Assembly (NCBI GenBank): GCA_905221605.1
Contig: CAJNDS010002623.1
Span: forward strand, 471,501 to 535,500
From: Symbiodinium natans
Lineage: Eukaryota > Sar > Dinophyceae > Suessiales > Symbiodiniaceae
DNA: 64,000 nucleotides
Direction: 5' to 3'
The notes beneath the pieces were generated by a model. The model saw nothing but the letters and a program-made list of their open reading frames with translations, searched no databases and was not told where the DNA came from. A program made the translations under genes and the position numbers. The first letter of the stretch is position 1, and each line of letters opens with the position of its first letter. Positions 28,921 to 41,100 of the stretch are shown piece by piece.

Positions 28921-29777
28921 CCTAAACCCTAAACCCTAAACCCTAAACCCTAAACCCTAAACCTTAAACCCTAAACCCTAAATAAACCCCAAGAGTGGGG
29001 GTGGGGGGACCCAGACGCCCCAAACCCAAAACCCAACGGCTTCGTACGGTACGAGGCACCGGCAAGGGACCATGATGTGGAGGGTTTAGGGTTTAGGGTT
29101 TAGGGTTTAGTTTAGGGCTTAGGGTGTTGCTTTAGGAGCCATCCAAAGTGTCCACGTGTTTTACCCTAAGCCTTGTAAAAGGGGTTCCGATGTCTTCGGG
29201 CCCACCTTACAGGGTGCATGGACCCCGAACCCTAAATTCTAAACCCTGAACCCTAAACCCCAAACCCTAAACCCCAAACCCTAAGTAGGGTTTAGGTCTA
29301 AGGGTCTTAGGATCCCTTGAGCCCACCTCCCCCCCCCCCCACCTTGGAGCCAGCTGCTCGACACTGAGGACATGATCGCAACATCCGGTTTAGGGTTTAG
29401 GGTTTAGGGTCTAGGATTTAGGATTTAAGGCTTGAAGTTTAGGGTTTGGGTTGGAACTTAAGCTTTAACGCCTCTATTGGGGTCCTCATTCGTCCAGGCC
29501 CTAAACCCTGCCAGGCAGGTAGGGTTTTGCGTCTAGGGCTTTGGGGGACTAAGGCTCTCTGGAGGCAAGGCTGCAAAGACTTACATCTCTCCCTTTGATA
29601 AGATGAGGTCCTCAGTTGACCCTCATCCCTTCAGACTAAACCTGCAAGACCCAATTTCTTTGCGAGAAATCGAAGTCCCGTTCTTTTCAGCGGATGCTGC
29701 TACAAGTGGGAACATAAAGGGGTTCCCTATGATTGCTACAGGCAGGGCTTGTGCTTGCAGAGGATCTAAGACATCGG

Positions 29778-29870
29778 CTTAGGGTTTAGGGTTTAGGGTT
29801 TAGGGTTTAGGGTTTAGGGTTTAGGGTTTAGGGTTTAGGGTTTAGGGTTTAGGGTTTAGGGTTTAGGGTT
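29778..29870 (+). repeat. TTTAGGG array
   Basis: Thirteen units. Confidence 0.95.
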
Positions 29871-29963
29871 TGCAGTTCACAAATGGGGGACGTGGCTCTT
29901 GTGAAGTGGGAAACTCAAGCCAGAAAGCTGCCGAAATCCAGCGGCGACGAGCAGTGGAGGCTT

Positions 29964-30076
29964 CTTGGTAGCCAGGAACCATATTCTTTAATAAGGGTTC
30001 CCTTTCTGGTGTTAATTACCTTCATAAGGGAACCCGTGACCCAAAAAGGGCAAAAGGGTACCACTCAGCTTCCAAG
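29964..30076. mobile_element. Short inverted-repeat element, family E
   Basis: CTTGGTAGCCAGGAACC at the left; GGTACCACTCAGCTTCCAAG at the right; internal AATAAGGGTTCCCTTT. Confidence 0.7.
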
Positions 30077-30524
30077 ACTGTAGGGCTTAGTGCAGCAGAC
30101 TTGCCTGGACTAGGACCCAGGTTCTCACAGAAAAAGAAGCAGCCGTTCTAGAGCCGAGGGCAATCCTGACTTTCGAGGCAGCGAGTTGGGGTTAACCCTC
30201 CAAGTGAACCCCTGAACCGTTTAAACCCTAACAATGAAGCTGTGCCACACACAGCTACAAGAGAACACCGCTTCTCTCAGTCAATCCAAAAACCCTAAAC
30301 TTAACCCTCAACCCTAATCTCTGAACGTAACGTTGATGTGGAGGGGGTCTAGACCCGCCTCTCGCTTCAATGAAAGGAACAATACTACCACAGGAACCCC
30401 AATAGGGCCCGTCATCTACATCACAACCCCCCCCCCCCCAACTCCACCTAATTTGGGGTTTGGGGTTTAGGGTCTGAGGCTTTCGGGTTTAACTGGCCGT
30501 ATAAACCCTAAACCCTAAAAAGAC

Positions 30525-30595
30525 CCGCAGGACACGGCGTTCCAAGCTTCAAGCTGTTGCGTCTCCCGTGTGTCCAACATCGCGATGGACTCAGC
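30525..30595 (-). CDS. Candidate exon, gene unknown
   Basis: 71 nt. Encodes AESIAMLDTRETQQLEAWNA, acidic and helix-forming. Acceptor gcaag|G, donor GTCTTT followed by TTTAGGG. Confidence 0.55.
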
Positions 30596-30956
30596 CTTGC
30601 TGGCGGAAGAGATGTACTAGAATCCCCTAGGGCCTTCAGTCAGGGTTTAGGGTTTAGGGTTTAGGGTTTATATAGGGGTTAGGGGTTAGGGGTTAGGGGT
30701 TCTATTCAGGACTGTTAGTATAAGGGGGAACATCCCAAGTTTCCTATATACCTACCATCTCAAAAGGGGACAAATTCCTACCGGCAAAGACCCCAAGCAG
30801 CATGGACGTACAAACGAAAAGGGAGGCGCAACCAATCCAAACCCTAAACCCTAAACCCTAAACCCTATACCCTAAACCCTAAACCCTAAACCCAACAAAC
30901 CCTAAGGTACGTCAACCCCAAAAAAGGAGCAAGGGCCCACCCTGGGTCCTAGGCCT

Positions 30957-31110
30957 AAACCCTAAACCCTAAACCCTAAACCCTAAACCCTAAACCCTAA
31001 ACCTTAAACCCTAAACCCTAAACCCTAAACCCTAAACCCTAAACCCTAAACCCTAAACCCTAACCCTAAACCCCAATCCCTAAACCCTAAGCCCTAAGCC
31101 CTAAACCCTC
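30957..31110 (-). repeat. CCCTAAA array, left flank of an exon
   Basis: About 21 units; TTTAGGG on the sense strand, starting five bases after the GC donor of the exon at 31115-31202. Confidence 0.95.
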
Positions 31111-31114
31111 AAGC

Positions 31115-31202
31115 CTGCCTTGGCATTGCCATCGATGGAGGGCACCGCGACGTCAATCGTGTGGGAGTCGCCGCCCTCTGCAACACGCACCTTGAGGATG
31201 AC
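31115..31202 (-). CDS. Candidate exon, gene unknown
   Basis: 88 nt. Encodes VILKVRVAEGGDSHTIDVAV then PSIDGNAKA, a typical beta-strand pattern with GC-ending codons. Acceptor tctcag|G, donor GC (GCTTGA). No family recognised. Confidence 0.65.
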
Positions 31203-32001
31203 CTGAGAGATCACAGCCCTAAACCCTTAAACCCTAAACCCTTATACACCCTAACCCTAAACCCTAAACCCTAAACCCTAAACCCGAAGCCCCAAGGCCT
31301 AAGCCCCAGCCCTAAGCCCTAAACCCTAAACCCTAAACTCCAGCAACGCCACAGCCTACACCCCAAAGCTGGGATTCGGGCTCAAAAGGAAAGCGGGCTG
31401 AGTGTTCAGGGGCTTCGGGGCATAGGGTTCAGGGCCGCTGCCAGAGCACTTGCGAGGCAAGCTTTTACACAACCCTAAACCCTAAACCCTAAACTCGTGG
31501 TCCTTATAGGCACCAGAAACCCTAGGACAAGACTCCTTAGAGGTTTCCCTCAACCCTCACACCCTAAACACCCCTAAACCCTAAACCCTAAACCCTAAAC
31601 CCAAAACCCTCCTCATTTCCTGAAGGCTTCGAGAAACCGGAAGCCTAAGGCTGGCGGAATCACAGGGATGTCCATCTATATGACCTTTCAGGAACCCTCC
31701 CGAACCCGAACCCTAAATCCAAAACACCCCAAACTCCAGACTCTAGACCCTAAACCCAGAAAGAAGAAGAATAATAAGAAGAAGAGGAAGAACAAAAAAA
31801 CAAACACTAGCGCCTATCTGCCGCCCCCAACAGTAATGAAGACCACGTGGCACTGCCATCCTTCACCCGCATGACGTTGAGCGTCCTTCACACGAGATCG
31901 CCCAGGTGCTCTGGCGGGATAGGGTTTTCAGAGCTTCTGGCCCTAAAACCCGAAATACCCTAAACCCTGAATGCTTTAAACCCTGAACCACAACTAACCC
32001 T

Positions 32002-32104
32002 AAGGGTCCATGTACCTAAATAGGAAATACTTGGGCCTTAAAGTGCTTCCTATACAAGGACTTTGGGGCCCAAGTATACAATAAAAAAGGTACATGGACC
32101 CTTA
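32002..32104. mobile_element. Short inverted-repeat element, family B (best copy)
   Basis: About 103 bp, arms AAGGGTCCATGTACCT / AGGTACATGGACCCTT. Left halves remain at 21390-21450 and 26609-26668. Confidence 0.85.
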
Positions 32105-32667
32105 GGGCCTTAGGGTAAGGAACTACACAAGTAAGGTTCCGGGCTTCAGGGCTTTAGGATTTTGGGGTTTGGAGCCGTAGGGTTTAAAGATGCTTGTGGT
32201 GACAGGGTTTAGGGGTTTGGGGTGTCGGGAGCTTGGTGTCTTGTTTTCTGTTTCCATAAGGTTTGTACTGTAGGTTTATGGCAAGTGCAGGTTGAGGGTT
32301 TAGGGTTTAGGCTACATTTGCCGCAATCAGACCCTCTGACTGCATCAGGCGGAAGATTCCTCATCAGCTACCTTCAGTCAATCTCTTTCATTGTTCTGGT
32401 CTATACAGTTCAGGCTTCTAACATTAACATACGTGATTCATGAATGATGTTCACCCACACCATTCCTCGGTGTCTCACAGCCCAGACTGCTTTCAAGTGT
32501 TTGAATGACCCCAGCACGCAAGTAAAAAGGGCAACGACACAACAGACCCGACACCCTGAAACACCCTCCGCCCGAAACCCAGAACCATGTCCTATTCTCG
32601 GGCTTCGTTGACAGCGTGCCTGCAGCCATCATTTGTGCAAACAGCCTTCCCTTCTACGCCCGAAATC

Positions 32668-32750
32668 TAACCCTAAGCCCTAAGCCCTAAGCCCTAAGCC
32701 CTAAGCCCTAAGCCCTAAGCCCTAAGCCCTAAGCCCTAAGCCCTAAGCCC
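32668..32750 (-). repeat. Uniform CCCTAAG array
   Basis: About 12 perfect CCCTAAG units, then ordinary CCCTAAA. Similar blocks are at 42936-43005, 53905-54085 and 63070-63118. Confidence 0.95.
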
Positions 32751-32755
32751 TAAAC

Positions 32756-32795
32756 CCTGAACGGACTATGGCCAATGGTGAAGCCAGGATGTGCC
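32756..32795 (-). CDS. Candidate exon, gene unknown
   Basis: 40 nt, AHPGFTIGHSPFR. Acceptor ttaag|G, donor GTTTAGGG. A CCCTAAG block (plus strand) borders it. Confidence 0.45.
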
Positions 32796-33085
32796 CTTAA
32801 GAATCAGCTCAAGGATGGCTTTGGGTTTGGGTTGCGGGTTGGGGCTTGGGGGTAGGGGCTAGGGGCGGTTGGGGTTTTGGGGAGGGGGTTTGGGGCGGTT
32901 TAGGGGGGGGTTTAGGGGGGGTTAGGGGGGGGTTTAGGGGGGGGGTTGGGGGGGGTTTTCGGGGGGCTTGGGTGGTGGGTGTCGGGGGAGTGGAAGGAAG
33001 ATGGAGAGGCCTGTCAACGTTCGAACTCTGAAGTCCCGGCATGAACCCTACAAAGTCCTCTCAATCCTGAACCTATCCCTTTGGA

Positions 33086-33179
33086 GGGTTTCCGAACATA
33101 AGGGGCCCCTAATATAGACCCCCCAAGTAGTAAGATTCCCTTTTCTACACGACATGGTGCCCCTAATTTCGGAAACCCT
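33086..33179. mobile_element. Short inverted-repeat element, family G
   Basis: GGGTTTCCGAA at the left pairs with TTCGGAAACCC at the right, with GGGGCCCCTAAT inside. Diverged relatives are at 13095-13200 and 42340-42482. Confidence 0.6.
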
Positions 33180-33488
33180 AAACCCTAGATAAACCCAACC
33201 CCCCCCCCCCCCCCCCCCCCCCCCCTAATATCTCATGGACATCAAGGGCAGTTCAGGTGGCAGGGTCGACGCAACATGCCGACGTATTGTTTGGGCTTGG
33301 GTTTTAGGGTTAGGGTTTAGGGTTTCGGGTTTAGGAATTAGGGGAGGCTCCTTATAATTCGGGCAAGGAACCCCTTCAACCGTTTAGCCTAGACTTTCAG
33401 TTCAACCGCACACACACACACACACACGCTGCATCTATACGATTGAACCATAATTAGGGTTTAGGGTTTAGGGTTTAGGGTTTAGGGT

Positions 33489-33587
33489 TTAGGCTTCGTT
33501 CAGGCCAGTTGGAGGCCCGGAGGGCCCTCCAACAGAGCTGAGGTCAGGGCCGTTCAATCGCACTGAGACGCCCTGCGGATTTTTGAC
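33489..33587 (-). CDS. Probable terminal exon, gene unknown
   Basis: 99 nt including TAA. Encodes VKNPQGVSVRLNGPDLSSVG then GPSGPPTGLNEA. Acceptor gtggcag|G. The TAA is supplied by the adjoining CCTAAACCC repeat. A GC donor at the same place (GCCTAA) would let it continue instead. Confidence 0.55.
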   Translation of the reverse strand, partial: VKNPQGVSVRLNGPDLSSVGGPSGPPTGLNEA

Positions 33588-34296
33588 CTGCCACTGGGGA
33601 GAGTTTGGGGTTTAGGGATTTACGGTTTAGGGGTTTCGGGTTTAAGGCTTAGGGACTACGGCTAGGGTTCACAAAACTCCACAGACTCTGAACTCAAAGT
33701 CCCAGAACCATAAAATAGCCGTAAGATGCCTTCAAGACCGCCAGGGTCTTGGGGCTGCTCTGCAGGCAATGTGAGTGCTTCGGGGGCCCAGGTAAGCGAT
33801 GCACCTTAACCGTTCCCTACATCCCCAAGTAATCAGGTTTCGACTTCTGGCACAAACAATATATGTGTTCGCTTGGGGGCAACAAGGGGTTAAGAGGGGT
33901 TTAGAGGGGCTTAGGGCGTTTGGGGTTTAGGGTCAAGGGGTTTAAGGGGCAGGGTTTAGGTTTAAGGGTCATTCGTGGGCTGAGGGGATTTAGGTGGGTC
34001 AACGGGTTTAGGGGGCTTGGAGGGCTTAGTGGGCTTAGGGGGCTGAGAGCTTAGGGTCAAGGGGTTTTGTGGGCTTCAGGGGGTTAGGATCTAGGGTTGA
34101 CGTAGGGTCCAGGGGGCTTACGGGGTTTAGGGTCGATAAGGCTCAGAAAGTCTAAGGTCTGGGGTTCTGACCCCACAAGACTGAGTCCTGAAAAGCCCAA
34201 AAATAAAACATCAAAACACGGCAGACGCCCAAGCCTGCACAGAAGCCTAAACCCTAAACCCTCAACACTGAACCCCTAAACCCTAAATCCCAAAGC

Positions 34297-34366
34297 CTTT
34301 TCACACGTCTGCACCGACATGGGCGGGCAGAAGCCCAAGGGGCCTGTGTGCCTCATGCCGCGAAGG
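34297..34366 (-). CDS. Candidate exon, strand uncertain
   Basis: Minus reading: LRGMRHTGPLGFCPPMSVQT with GC donor. Plus reading: an ATG at 34318 opens MGGQKPKGPVCLMPRRLS and meets a good GTAAGC donor at 34374. The surrounding exons favour minus, but a plus-strand first exon cannot be excluded. Confidence 0.35.
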
Positions 34367-34593
34367 CTTTCAGCGTAAGCCCAGCCCCTCCCCGCCCCGC
34401 AAACCCTAAACACCAAACCCTAAACCCTGAACCCTAAACCCGAAACCCTGAACCCTAAACCCTAAATCCTAAACCCTAAGCTGAGGAAGGCGCGAAGAGG
34501 GCCATAGTGAGGGGCGATTGATGGGTCTCCTGGTGCCGTCTTTGTTTTTTTTGTTTTTGTGTTCGGTCTTTTTTCATGGTCCCTCGGGCCCAT

Positions 34594-34739
34594 ACTTCAG
34601 AAAGGTTCATGGCACTTAATAACCCGAGTATAGCTGTACTCAGAATCCACTTATGAGCCCATAATTGCCCTGATACGGGCATGGTTGGGCTATAAGTGCA
34701 CTTACGATTTGGCTAGCAAGTACCATGAACCTCCAAGTA
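34594..34739. mobile_element. Short inverted-repeat element, family C
   Basis: Same right arm (GTACCATGAACCTCCAAGTA) and the same internal TAAGTGCACTTA segment as the copy at 9401. A fragment is at 43700-43750. Confidence 0.8.
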
Positions 34740-35053
34740 GGGGACCATATCAAGGGCCCATGAAACGACCCTTAGACTCAGTTGCGAAAGGTTCAGCACG
34801 GCTACGGCTCTTCTCTTATGGAGGTTAGGGTCTAGGGTTTAGGGCTCCGTGACTTAGGGTTTAGGTTTAGGGTTTAGGGTTGATGGCTTCGGGTTTACTA
34901 TGTTGTAAGGCTTCCCGTTTTAAGGGACTCGCATCCCCGGGGCCCATCCCTGTAGAGCACCTGGGAACAACCTCCCACCCCCCCCCCCCCCCCCCGCGCC
35001 AAATCCCCCCAAATGAGATCGAGGGTTTAAGGGTTAGGTTTCGAGGGTTTAAG

Positions 35054-35161
35054 GGTTAGGTTTAGGGTTTAGGGTTTAGGGTTTAGGGTTTAGGGTTTAA
35101 GGTTTAGGGTTTAGGGTTTAGGGTTTAGGGTTTAGGGTTTAGGGTTTAGGGTTTAGGGTTT
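35054..35161 (+). repeat. TTTAGGG array
   Basis: About 15 units. Confidence 0.95.
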
Positions 35162-35295
35162 CAAGGTTTCAAGCTCAGGGCTTGAATGGGCTAAGTCAGC
35201 AAAGCGTCCTGAAAGGGGTTTATTCGGCTTCTGGCCCCACACCATCGAAGTCTCGAGCTGCCAAAGCTGCCGTTGAACCCTAGAAGCCCAAAAAA

Positions 35296-35372
35296 CCAAA
35301 ACCCTAAACCCTAAACCCTAAACCCTAAACCCTAAACCCTAAACCCTAAACCCTAAACCCTAAACCCTAAAC
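35296..35372 (-). repeat. CCCTAAA array
   Basis: Eleven units abutting the donor of the exon at 35373-35437, so the donor GTTTAGGG is the first repeat unit. Confidence 0.95.
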
Positions 35373-35437
35373 CCTTCCCGAGGTCCTCGTCCGGCTGCCC
35401 ATAGGACGACCACGCTCCAGACTGGCCAGGAACCAGC
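35373..35437 (-). CDS. Candidate exon, gene unknown
   Basis: 65 nt. Encodes LVPGQSGAWSSYGQPDEDLG. Acceptor atgag|G, donor GTTTAGGG. Confidence 0.55.
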
Positions 35438-35593
35438 CTCATAGGGTTTAGGGTGTAGGGTACAACTCTCAGCCCTAGACCCGAGACCCTAAATCCTAAA
35501 CCCTCAACCCTGAAGCCTAACCGAAACCCTCAGGTTTACGTAGGCTCAAGGGAGGGCTTAGGGGGTTTAGGGTTTTGGGATAAGGCCTACAAG

Positions 35594-35685
35594 TTGGGAT
35601 GTAGGGATTGCAGTGGGGGGGCGGGTGGCAATATACTCCCTTTTCAGGACTGTTACTATTGGGGGTGGGAAGGGGGACATCCCAA
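35594..35685. mobile_element. Short inverted-repeat element, family A, decayed
   Basis: Termini TTGGGATGT and ACATCCCAA are kept; the left inner arm is replaced by G-rich sequence. Confidence 0.6.
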
Positions 35686-36140
35686 CCTACAAAGTTTAAG
35701 GTCAGAAACCATGAACTCTGCACACTAAACCCTAAACCCTAAACCCTAAACCCTAAACCCTAAACCCTAAACCCTAAACCCTAAACCCTAAACCCTAAAC
35801 CCTAAACCCCAAATTAAACTGGGTCGGGGTGTTCGAGTCCCTTTGGGGTTTAGGGTTTAGGGTTTAGGGTTTAGGGTCTAGGGTTTAGGGTTCAGAGCAA
35901 CACCGCTCCAGGACCCTGAAAGCCTGAAAGCCCTTTCTTTGTGCAAAAACAGCTTTAACGACACACTCCAAGACGCTCCAAAACCCACGATGCCGTTGCG
36001 CACAAGCCCTTAGAACCGCCCTCGTTTAATCAAAGCCCTTCTGCCAGTAGTCACCCTTGTGTGAACAACAAGACTCTGAAACCTTACGCAACAACCTCCA
36101 AACACAAACGGATCAGACTCTCCTGAACACACTTGCGCAA

Positions 36141-36157
36141 CACACGCACACACACAC

Positions 36158-36201
<44 letters not shown>
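36141..36201. repeat. (CA)n microsatellite
   Basis: Nearly pure CA dinucleotide repeat of about 60 bp; a shorter one is at 33409-33428. Confidence 0.95.
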
Positions 36202-36203
<2 letters not shown>

Positions 36204-37162
36204 ACGATGGGCTTCCGGGCGCGGTTCCGGGACGAGAGAGCACTGGCAGGGTAGGGGGCGCCGAGCCGTGGGGGTAGCCTGTTGGGTTTAGGGTTTAGGG
36301 TTTAGGGTTGGGGGTTTCGCTCTTAGGGTTTAGGGTATCGGGCTCCGGGCGTAGGGTTTAAGGGCCTACCTTGAGTAACCCTGTATGCCCTTTAAGAAGC
36401 GAAGAGGTCGAAATGATGAAGGTGCACCTCTTTTCTCCAAGGCAATATTCACTTCTCTGTGGGTCCCTTTTGGGGTCACTATTCATTGTAAGGCAGCCCC
36501 TACTACAATTTCGGGTACCCAAAAAGGGGAACCAGAATCTTGAGAACTGACTATACTCTATACTAAGCCCTGAACTCCCTTTGAACAATATTCCTATATA
36601 TGGCCCTCTGAAATACACAAAATCACGAGGGACCACCTAGCTGAGCACTAAACCCCCTAAACAGAAACCCTCAGCCCTAAACCCTTCACGGGTTTAGGGT
36701 TTAGGAAGTTTAGGGTTTAGGGTTTAGGGTTTAGGGTTTACGTAGGGCAAAAGGGGGGGGGCAGTCCCTTAGAGGCTCTTTGCAAGTTGGACTGCGCCGG
36801 ACGTTTGGGGTTTGCCTCAGAAGCCTGTGCACCAGGAGTTTGGGCTACACCCTAAACCCTAAACCCTATAGCCCTAAACCCTATAACCCTAAACCCCATA
36901 ACCCTAAACCCCTATGTTGGGGCGGGATGGAGAGCCAAACCTCTCCTTGAATTCTGGCAAGAGTTGATACCATGAACCTCTCGGCATCCAAAATCCCTGA
37001 ACTGTGAGCGCGAGATTGTGCTTCCTTCCCAGATTTTAGGGCATTCGGGTTTAGCCAGAGCAACCTGTCTCCCCCCCAAAAAAGGCATGTCGCCCAACGC
37101 TGCGGCTGGAGCTACCCCCAAGTCGGAGATTGAGATTGAGGCTTGCGATTTATGGTTTAGGG

Positions 37163-37267
37163 TTGGGATGTTCCCCTTTATACCAACAGTCCTGAATCGG
37201 GATGATAAGAGGGGGGGGGTATTAGAATCCCTACTAAGGACTGCTAGTACAAGCGGGACAATCCCAA
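37163..37267. mobile_element. Short inverted-repeat element, family A
   Basis: TTGGGATGTTCCCCTTTATA at the left, ATCCCAA at the right. It is inserted in TTTAGGG repeat, with GTTTAGG on both sides as a possible target duplication. Confidence 0.75.
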
Positions 37268-37465
37268 GTTTAGGATTCCGATATTTCCGAGACCTCGTGA
37301 CAAACCCACGCAGCAATGCCCCCAAAAGCGGACCCCGCAAGCCCTGAATCAAAAAGTGAACCCTGAACCCTAATTACACCCTACAGACCTCTTCAAACAT
37401 AAGCCCCTTTCTGAGCCACAAACACACAAGCAACCTACCAAACCCTAAACCCTAAACCCTAAATC

Positions 37466-37518
37466 TGCCCGAGGTCTCCGCCTTCAATGGACGCCCGCCT
37501 GGACTTTTTGGAGGGCTT
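37466..37518 (-). CDS. Candidate exon, basic peptide, GA donor
   Basis: 53 nt. Encodes KPSKKSRRASIEGGDLG, which resembles a basic kinase-site linker. Acceptor cacgag|A; the donor would be GA (GATTTAGGG). Confidence 0.45.
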
Positions 37519-37862
37519 CTCGTGCTTTAGGGATTCTTGCAGGGGTTTAGGGTTCAGGGTTTATGGGGTTTAGGGTAAGTTTAGGGTTTAGGTGATTGTT
37601 GCAGGGGTTTGGGCTTGTTTGGTTTCGTTTTGCCCAAGAATAACCTAGGTATGAAAAGGGTACCCTTTTTGGTTTAAAGGGTCTGGGTCCTAGTATTTCG
37701 GTTTGTAGAAGGATCCTAAACCCCCCCACTGGGCCAGGCTTAGCTGGGTCCTAGTCGCAGTCTAATACAGGGGCCTCAATTGATAGAACAGGGTTTTGTG
37801 GATTACTATAGTATATTTACAAAGAGACCATAAGGGAATACTACTAGTAGTTAGCCGACCCC

Positions 37863-37921
37863 TTATGAGGGCTTGAGGGTCTTGATGGACAGGACCCGGG
37901 CGTTAAGGGAGGTTCGGGGAT
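37863..37921 (-). CDS. Probable terminal exon behind a 29-nt poly-C tract
   Basis: 59 nt including TAA, encodes PRTSLNARVLSIKTLKPS. On the sense strand C29 (37926-37954) runs into CAAAG|A, a homopolymer pyrimidine tract directly before the acceptor. A second frame is also open. Confidence 0.45.
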
Positions 37922-37923
37922 CT

Positions 37924-37954
<31 letters not shown>

Positions 37955-38034
37955 AGAGGGGGATTCTGAAGGGCCGAGTCTAGGGTGTAGGGTTTAAGGT
38001 TTAGGGTTTGAGGTAAAAACCCTAAACTTTAAAC

Positions 38035-38076
38035 TCCCAGAGCTGCGCAATGAGGCTTTCCGGCTTGCTGAAGAGG
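38035..38076 (-). CDS. Candidate exon downstream of the 440-bp array
   Basis: 42 nt, LFSKPESLIAQLW plus two bases. Acceptor cccgag|C, donor GTTTAAAG. It begins with one base and so fits in phase with the exon ending at 41938 with two bases, which places the whole tandem array in one intron. Confidence 0.55.
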
Positions 38077-38172
38077 CTCGGGTGTGAACCCAAAATCAAA
38101 AAAGGAAAAGCAAGCTCTCATTGCAGTTGCAGGCCTGTGGTTTTAAGGTGCACGGACGGATTATAGGACATC

Positions 38173-41100
38173 CTGTTGCAGCGAAACGGCCCGCTGGAAT
38201 CACAGTGCATGCAGGCATGCTCAAAAAGCGGTTCCTTTTGCGCTGACTGTGATCTTTGCCAGGCTGCGTGCTGTCAAGTACAGGAGACAACGCACACAAC
38301 AGCATAGCGATGCCGGCAACAAGCCTTCACTGAATCTGACTTGCAGATGCCAGTCTCTGCTTGGGCAGTGCGGTGACACAGCTGCATTCTTGATCGTGTT
38401 TCGGGTCGTACGTCATAGATGGGGGCTGCTAAGTGTTCTTTGGAAGACTCTCTGACGGCCCAATGAGCAACATGGCTGCCCACCAGGTGCTTTTGGTGTC
38501 GAAGCACTATCTGCACCGCAATAAACCACCACAGGCGACGGAGGACAAGTGGTGGAGCTAGGCCATGCAGACCGCAACCTACACATCGCCGCCGACAGGC
38601 AATGCCCTGCATCTGTTGCAGCGAAACGGCCCGCTGGAATCACAGTGCATGCAAGCATGCTCAAAAAGCGGTTCCTTTTGCGCTGACTGTGATCTTTGCC
38701 ATTCTGCGTGCTGTCAAGTACAGGAGACAACGCACACAACAGCATAGCGATGCCGGCAACAAGCCTTCACTGAATCTGACTTGCAGATGCCAGTCTCTGC
38801 TTGGGCAGTGCGGTGACACAGCTGCATTCTTGATCGTGTTTCGGGTCGTACGTCATAGATGGGGGCTGCTAAGTGTTCTTTGGAAGACTCTCTGACGGCC
38901 CAATGAGCAACATGGCTGCCCACCAGGTGCTTTTGGTGTCGAAGCACTATCTGCACCGCAATAAACCACCACAGCCGACGGAGGACAAGTGGTGGAGCTA
39001 GGCCATGCAGACCGCAACCTACACATCGCCGCCGACGGGCAATGCCCTGCATCTGTTGCAGCGAAACGGCCCGCTGGAATCACAGTGCATGCAAGCATGC
39101 TCAAAAAGCGGTTCCTTTTGCGCTGACTGTGATCTTTGCCAGGCTGCGTGCTGTCAAGTACAGGAGACAACGCACACAACAGCATAGCGATGCCGGCAAC
39201 AAGCCTTCACTGAATCTGACTTGCAGATGCCAGTCTCTGCTTGGGCAGTGCGGTGACACAGCTGCATTCTTGATCGTGTTCCGGGTCGCACGTCGTAGAT
39301 GGGGGCTGCTAAGTGTTCTTTGGAAGACTCTCTGACGGCCCAATGAGCAACATGGCTGCACACCAGGTGCTTTTGGTGTCGAAGCACTATCTGCACCGCA
39401 ATAAACCACCACAGCCGACGGAGGACAAGTGGTGGAGCTAGGCCATGCAGAACTCCGCAACCTACACATCGCCGCCGACAGGCAATGCCCTGCATCTGTT
39501 GCAGCGAAACGGCCCGCTGGAATCACAGTGCATGCAAGCATGCTCAAAAAGCGGTTCCTTTTGCGCTGACTGTGATCTTTGCCAGGCTGCGTGCTGTCAA
39601 GTACAGGAGACAACGCACACAACAGCATAGCGATGCCGGCAACAAGCCTTCACTGAATCTGACTTGCAGATGCCAGTCTCTGCTTGGGCAGTGCGGTGAC
39701 ACAGCTGCATTCTTGATCGTGTTTCGGGTCGTACGTCATAGATGGGGGCTGCTAAGTGTTCTTTGGAAGACTCTCTGACGGCCCAATGAGCAACATGGCT
39801 GCCCACCAGGTGCTTTTGGTGTCGAAGCACTATCTGCACCGCAATAAACCACCACAGCCGACGGAGGACAAGTGGTGGAGCTAGGCCATGCAGACCGCAA
39901 CCTACACATCGCCGCCGACAGGCAATGCCCTGCATCTGTTGCAGCGAAACGGCCCGCTGGAATCACAGTGCATGCAAGCATGCTCAAAAAGCGGTTCCTT
40001 TTGCGCTGACTGTGATCTTTGCCAGGCTGCGTGCTGTCAAGTACAGGAGACAACGCACACAACAGCATAGCGATGCCGGCAACAAGCCTTCACTGAATCT
40101 GACTTGCAGATGCCAGTCTCTGCTTGGGCAGTGAAGTGACACAGCTGCATTCTTGATCGTGTTTCGGGTCGTACGTCATAGATGGGGGCTGCTAAGTGTT
40201 CTTTGGAAGACTCTCTGACGGCCCAATGAGCAACATGGCTGCCCACCAGGTGCTTTTGGTGTCGAAGCACTATCTGCACCGCAATAAACCACCACAGCCG
40301 ACGGAGGACAAGTGGTGGAGCTAGGCCATGCAGACCGCAACCTACACATCGCCGCCGACGGGCAATGCCCTGCATCTGTTGCAGCGAAACGGCCCGCTGG
40401 AATCACAGTGCATGCAAGCATGCTCAAAAAGCGGTTCCTTTTGCGCTGACTGTGATCTTTGCCAGGCTGCGTGCTGTCAAGTACAGGAGACAACGCACAC
40501 AACAGCATAGCGATGCCGGCAACAAGCCTTCACTGAATCTGACTTGCAGATGCCAGTCTCTGCTTGGGCAGTGAAGTGACACAGCTGCATTCTTGATCGT
40601 GTTTCGGGTCGTACGTCATAGATGGGGGCTGCTAAGTGTTCTTTGGAAGACTCTCTGACGGCCCAATGAGCAACATGGCTGCCCACCAGGTGCTTTTGGT
40701 GTCGAAGCACTATCTGCACCGCAATAAACCACCACAGCCGACGGAGGACAAGTGGTGGAGCTAGGCCATGCAGAACTCCGCAACCTACACATCGCCGCCG
40801 ACAGGCAATGCCCTGCATCTGTTGCAGCGAAACGGCCCGCTGGAATCACAGTGCATGCAAGCATGCTCAAAAAGCGGTTCCTTTTGCGCTGACTGTGATC
40901 TTTGCCAGGCTGCGTGCTGTCAAGTACAGGAGACAACGCACACAACAGCATAGCGATGCCGGCAACAAGCCTTCACTGAATCTGACTTGCAGATGCCAGT
41001 CTCTGCTTGGGCAGTGCGGTGACACAGCTGCATTCTTGATCGTGTTTCGGGTCGTACGTCATAGATGGGGGCTGCTAAGTGTTCTTTGGAAGACTCTCTG

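Noticed and set aside
29329-29386. Plus-strand exon after a C13 tract (LLDTEDMIATS)
   Set aside because: The minus strand of the same place offers a short exon (CRAAGSK) with a GTGGGG donor that fits the direction of the neighbours. Neither can be confirmed, so no exon is called.
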